DNA from: JACPLA01 sp035291905
Lineage (GTDB): Bacteria > Bacteroidota > Ignavibacteria > UBA10030
Assembly: GCA_035291905.1 (NCBI GenBank)
Contig: DATDRF010000002.1
Span: 1 to 26,519 of the forward strand
Direction: 5' to 3'
Length of the DNA stretch: 26,519 bases
Shown here: one piece after another, positions 24,724-26,519 of the stretch
Numbering within the stretch: the first letter of the stretch is position 1
How the letters are laid out: every line of letters begins with the position of its first letter
The notes under the pieces: model-generated
The model's input: only the letters and a program-made list of their open reading frames with translations
Databases searched by the model: none
Told to the model about the DNA's origin: nothing
Made by a program: the position numbers and the translations under genes

Positions 24724-25920
24724 CTATTTCACTTTGACGGTCACGCCGTCGTAAATCTCATCTGTCACCGTCGCGATGACTCTGTCACCCGCGCCGACGC
24801 CTGAAAGAATTTCGACAAGCGATCCGAGGGTGCGGCCCGTTTTCACAGGAATCTGCGAAGCCTTGTTATCCACAACAGCGAACACGAGAGACTCACCCCC
24901 TCTCGTGGCAACAGCTGCCGTCGGGAGGGTGAGAATCGGCTTTGCGGAGGTCTCGGTAACATTCGGGGCCTTCGTGAGAAACAGAGTCTTCGCGCTCATC
25001 TCCGGAAGGACTTTGCTGTCGTACGATCGAAAGGCCACCTTCACAAGGACCGTCGCCTTTGCCCTATCCGCCGTTGGAACAATCTTGGCCACATAACCCT
25101 GATATCGGATCTCCGGATACGCGTCCAGCGTAATCTCACACGATTGGTCAGGAACGATCCGCTCGATATTTGATTCGGAGACATCCGCTTCAACCTGGAG
25201 GGAAGACATGTCGGCGATGGTGACAACAGCCGAGCGTGAACTGACGCTGGCGGCCATCGGCGCGACCATTTCCCCTACATCGGCATTCTTCGCTAGTACT
25301 GTGCCGTCGAAGGGAGCCCGTATGAGCATATTCTCGAGTGCCACCTCCGCGCTTGTGACAAGAGCTTTTGCTACGTCGATCGAAGCAAGGACCCGTCCAT
25401 AGCGGGCTTCAGCTGCGTCGTACTCTGACTGCGGAGCAAGTCCCTTCTCCAGGAGGTTCTTGTAACGGCTAAGGCTTTGCCGGGCATCGTGCAGCTCTGC
25501 CTCACTGAGCTTGAGATTCGCCCGAGCCTGATCGACCTGTGCCTGAATGTCGGAGTTTTCAATCCTGGCGATCACTTCTCCCTTTTTGACCCGGTCTCCT
25601 TCGACGACTCCAAGGTATTCGAGCCGACCCGTCCCCTTTGATGCGACGGCGGCTTTTCGCTGGGCGACGACGTATCCGCTTGCGGTCAGCACGGCATTCG
25701 CCTGTGAAGGGGAGGAATAACTTACCGATGTCAGTTTCACCTCAACGGCGGGTGCAACAGCATTCGCGATGAGGAGGTATCCCACAACGGCAATGGCAAC
25801 AAGAAAGAGGGTCACACCGATGCGGAGGGGGAGTTTCGACTTTGGCGCCCCGGAAAATGAAGGATCAACGTTTCGTTGAATGCGCAGAGAGCTAAGGTCT
25901 GCGGTTTCGTTTTGAGTCAT
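24724..25920 (-). CDS. Periplasmic adaptor (membrane fusion) protein, MacA/HlyD family
   Basis: This 398-residue protein has a short cytoplasmic N-terminus, one membrane anchor (about 33-55) and a periplasmic adaptor body. The body comprises a lipoyl-like half (KGTGRLEYLGVVEGDRVKKG, about 95-114), a helical hairpin (about 124-195), the second lipoyl half (LIRAPFDGTVLAKNADVGE, about 199-217), a beta-barrel and a membrane-proximal domain. The closing sequence VGAGDRVIATVTDEIYDGVTVKVK is typical. With one ATPase and two FtsX-type permeases it resembles a MacAB-like tripartite exporter, though no TolC-like outer-membrane partner is in the window. The ATG (25918-25920) has no clear ribosome site and is preceded by a 7-bp repeat tract. 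The substrate cannot be told. Confidence 0.9.
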   Translation of the reverse strand: MTQNETADLSSLRIQRNVDPSFSGAPKSKLPLRIGVTLFLVAIAVVGYLLIANAVAPAVEVKLTSVSYSSPSQANAVLTASGYVVAQRKAAVASKGTGRLEYLGVVEGDRVKKGEVIARIENSDIQAQVDQARANLKLSEAELHDARQSLSRYKNLLEKGLAPQSEYDAAEARYGRVLASIDVAKALVTSAEVALENMLIRAPFDGTVLAKNADVGEMVAPMAASVSSRSAVVTIADMSSLQVEADVSESNIERIVPDQSCEITLDAYPEIRYQGYVAKIVPTADRAKATVLVKVAFRSYDSKVLPEMSAKTLFLTKAPNVTETSAKPILTLPTAAVATRGGESLVFAVVDNKASQIPVKTGRTLGSLVEILSGVGAGDRVIATVTDEIYDGVTVKVK

Positions 25921-25927
25921 AAGACAA

Positions 25928-25955
25928 TGAAAAAGTAAAAGTGAAAAAGTAAAAA
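25928..25955. repeat. 7-bp repeat tract in the adaptor gene leader
   Basis: TGAAAAA, GTAAAAG, TGAAAAA, GTAAAAA follow each other, a 14-bp unit made of two heptamers. It is related to the TGAAAAG variant of the other arrays and lies 8 bases upstream of the adaptor ATG. Confidence 0.65.
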
Positions 25956-25986
25956 AAGGCCGATTGAGGATTATCCCGGTTTGTTG

Positions 25987-26034
25987 GGCGTTTTAGGGAA
26001 AATGAAACGTACTAAAAAAACGCCACTTACGCGA
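25987..26034 (-). promoter_or_regulatory. Possible promoter/operator of the exporter operon
   Basis: On the minus strand TCG (26032-26034) lies 20 bases before TACGTTTC (26004-26011), two mismatches from the TTG-N20-TAnnTTTG pattern. The candidate -7 element is enclosed by an inverted repeat, GGCGTTTTAG (25987-25996) and CTAAAAAAACGCC (26012-26024), which pair except for a three-base bulge. The arrangement looks like an operator, but it is a weak match. Confidence 0.35.
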
Positions 26035-26291
26035 TTCTCAGTTCCTTTCACGGTGAAATTGGCGATAAGGTTGCGTGGATTCCGCTTATTTTCGACGAAC
26101 AGGCCGTTTTTCTCGGTGAACAGCGAGAAAGTGGGTTGATCCGCGCACACAGCCACCTTCTAATAATAGTCGTCCACTGGGAGTGAAAATCGACAATTCA
26201 ACTGAAAAGAGAAACTTATAGGGTGATTTTGCATCTTCCTTAAGAGAGAGCGATAGGGGGCAGGCCAGCTCATCAAGACCGAAGGAATGCG

Positions 26292-26519
26292 TTGCAGCCA
26301 TCATTGGATGAACGGCTCGTGATCCGGCTGAAGGCCGGGGACGCAGAGGCATTCGGCGAACTGTACTTCCGGTACAGACCGCGTGTGTATCGGTTTGCAC
26401 TCAAGCTCCTGCGGGATGCTGATCTGGCAGAGGACATTGTTCAAGAGACGTTTCTGAAGGCGCGGAACGCGATCAAGAACCTGAATCAAAGTTCGTCACT
26501 TCTCTCCTGGCTCCTGACG
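26292..26519 (+). CDS. ECF-type RNA polymerase sigma factor, N-terminal part (cut by window edge)
   Basis: Seventy-six codons of an extracytoplasmic-function sigma factor are visible. Region 2 is clear: LVIRLKAGDAEAFGELYFRY, then RPRVYRFALKLLRDADLAED, then IVQETFLKARNAI, and a final SWLLT that begins the usual SWL-(F/L)-TIARN segment. The sigma-4 region lies outside the window. The start is taken as TTG at 26292-26294 because GAAGGA (26281-26286) lies five bases before it; a TTG at 26304 is an alternative. An ATG at 26287 is out of frame. The gene is divergent from the exporter operon, which it may or may not control. Confidence 0.85.
   Translation, partial: MQPSLDERLVIRLKAGDAEAFGELYFRYRPRVYRFALKLLRDADLAEDIVQETFLKARNAIKNLNQSSSLLSWLLT

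Larger units (their letters stand above)
25921..26291. other. Divergent intergenic region between adaptor and ECF sigma genes
   Basis: No gene is supported in this 371-base stretch. It contains a 7-bp repeat tract (25928-25955), an interrupted inverted repeat (25987-26024) around a possible leftward promoter, and a small hairpin TTTCTCG/CGAGAAA (26109-26115 with 26124-26130). Just before the sigma gene there is a GAAGGA ribosome site (26281-26286). No convincing rightward promoter was recognised. Confidence 0.5.

Noticed and set aside
24866..24874. Perfect DnaA box TTATCCACA inside the adaptor gene
   Set aside because: A single site within coding sequence, 15 kb from dnaA and without neighbouring boxes, is expected by chance; a titration role cannot be supported.

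Overview
The window looks like the replication-origin neighbourhood of a bacterial chromosome from the Bacteroidota/Chlorobiota/Ignavibacteriota group. Two signs point there. Four transcription starts share a TTG-N20-TAnnTTnn promoter, with TACATTTG in the best two; this is the housekeeping promoter type of that group. The gene order lon / mnmE-mnmG-rsmG / rpmH-rnpA-yidD-yidC / dnaA-dnaN-recF-dciA-gyrB-gyrA also fits. Several genes have good Shine-Dalgarno sequences (dnaN, both ABC permeases, the ABC ATPase), which suggests the Chlorobiota/Ignavibacteriota side rather than classical Bacteroidia. The placement is inference; no 16S gene is present.

Layout. Positions 1-6306 hold leftward genes: lon (cut by the window edge), a DUF2461 gene, murQ, rsmG, mnmG and mnmE. 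Two parS-like ParB sites flank mnmG. Positions 6388-9060 hold the leftward rpmH-rnpA-yidD-yidC operon, with its own promoter and terminator. Positions about 9060-9488 and 10974-11299 are non-coding, flank dnaA, and look like a bipartite oriC with DnaA boxes, a repeated composite module and an AT-rich stretch. Positions 9489-18843 hold rightward replication and topology genes: dnaA, dnaN, recF, dciA, gyrB and gyrA. Genes point away from the origin on both sides, as expected for co-orientation with replication.

Positions 18918-25920 are accessory and point leftward, against the inferred fork. They hold a TIGR03545/TIGR03546 pair (the first with an AsmA-like N-terminus) and a MacA-like adaptor with one ABC ATPase and two separate FtsX-type permeases. 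A divergent ECF sigma factor starts at 26292 and runs off the window.

The most unusual structure is a dispersed family of degenerate 7-bp tandem repeats (TCAAAAG/TCAGAGG-like). It occurs in three intergenic sites and in the 3' end of gyrA, where it encodes a basic low-complexity tail of about 55 residues. No tRNA, rRNA, CRISPR array or insertion sequence was recognised.
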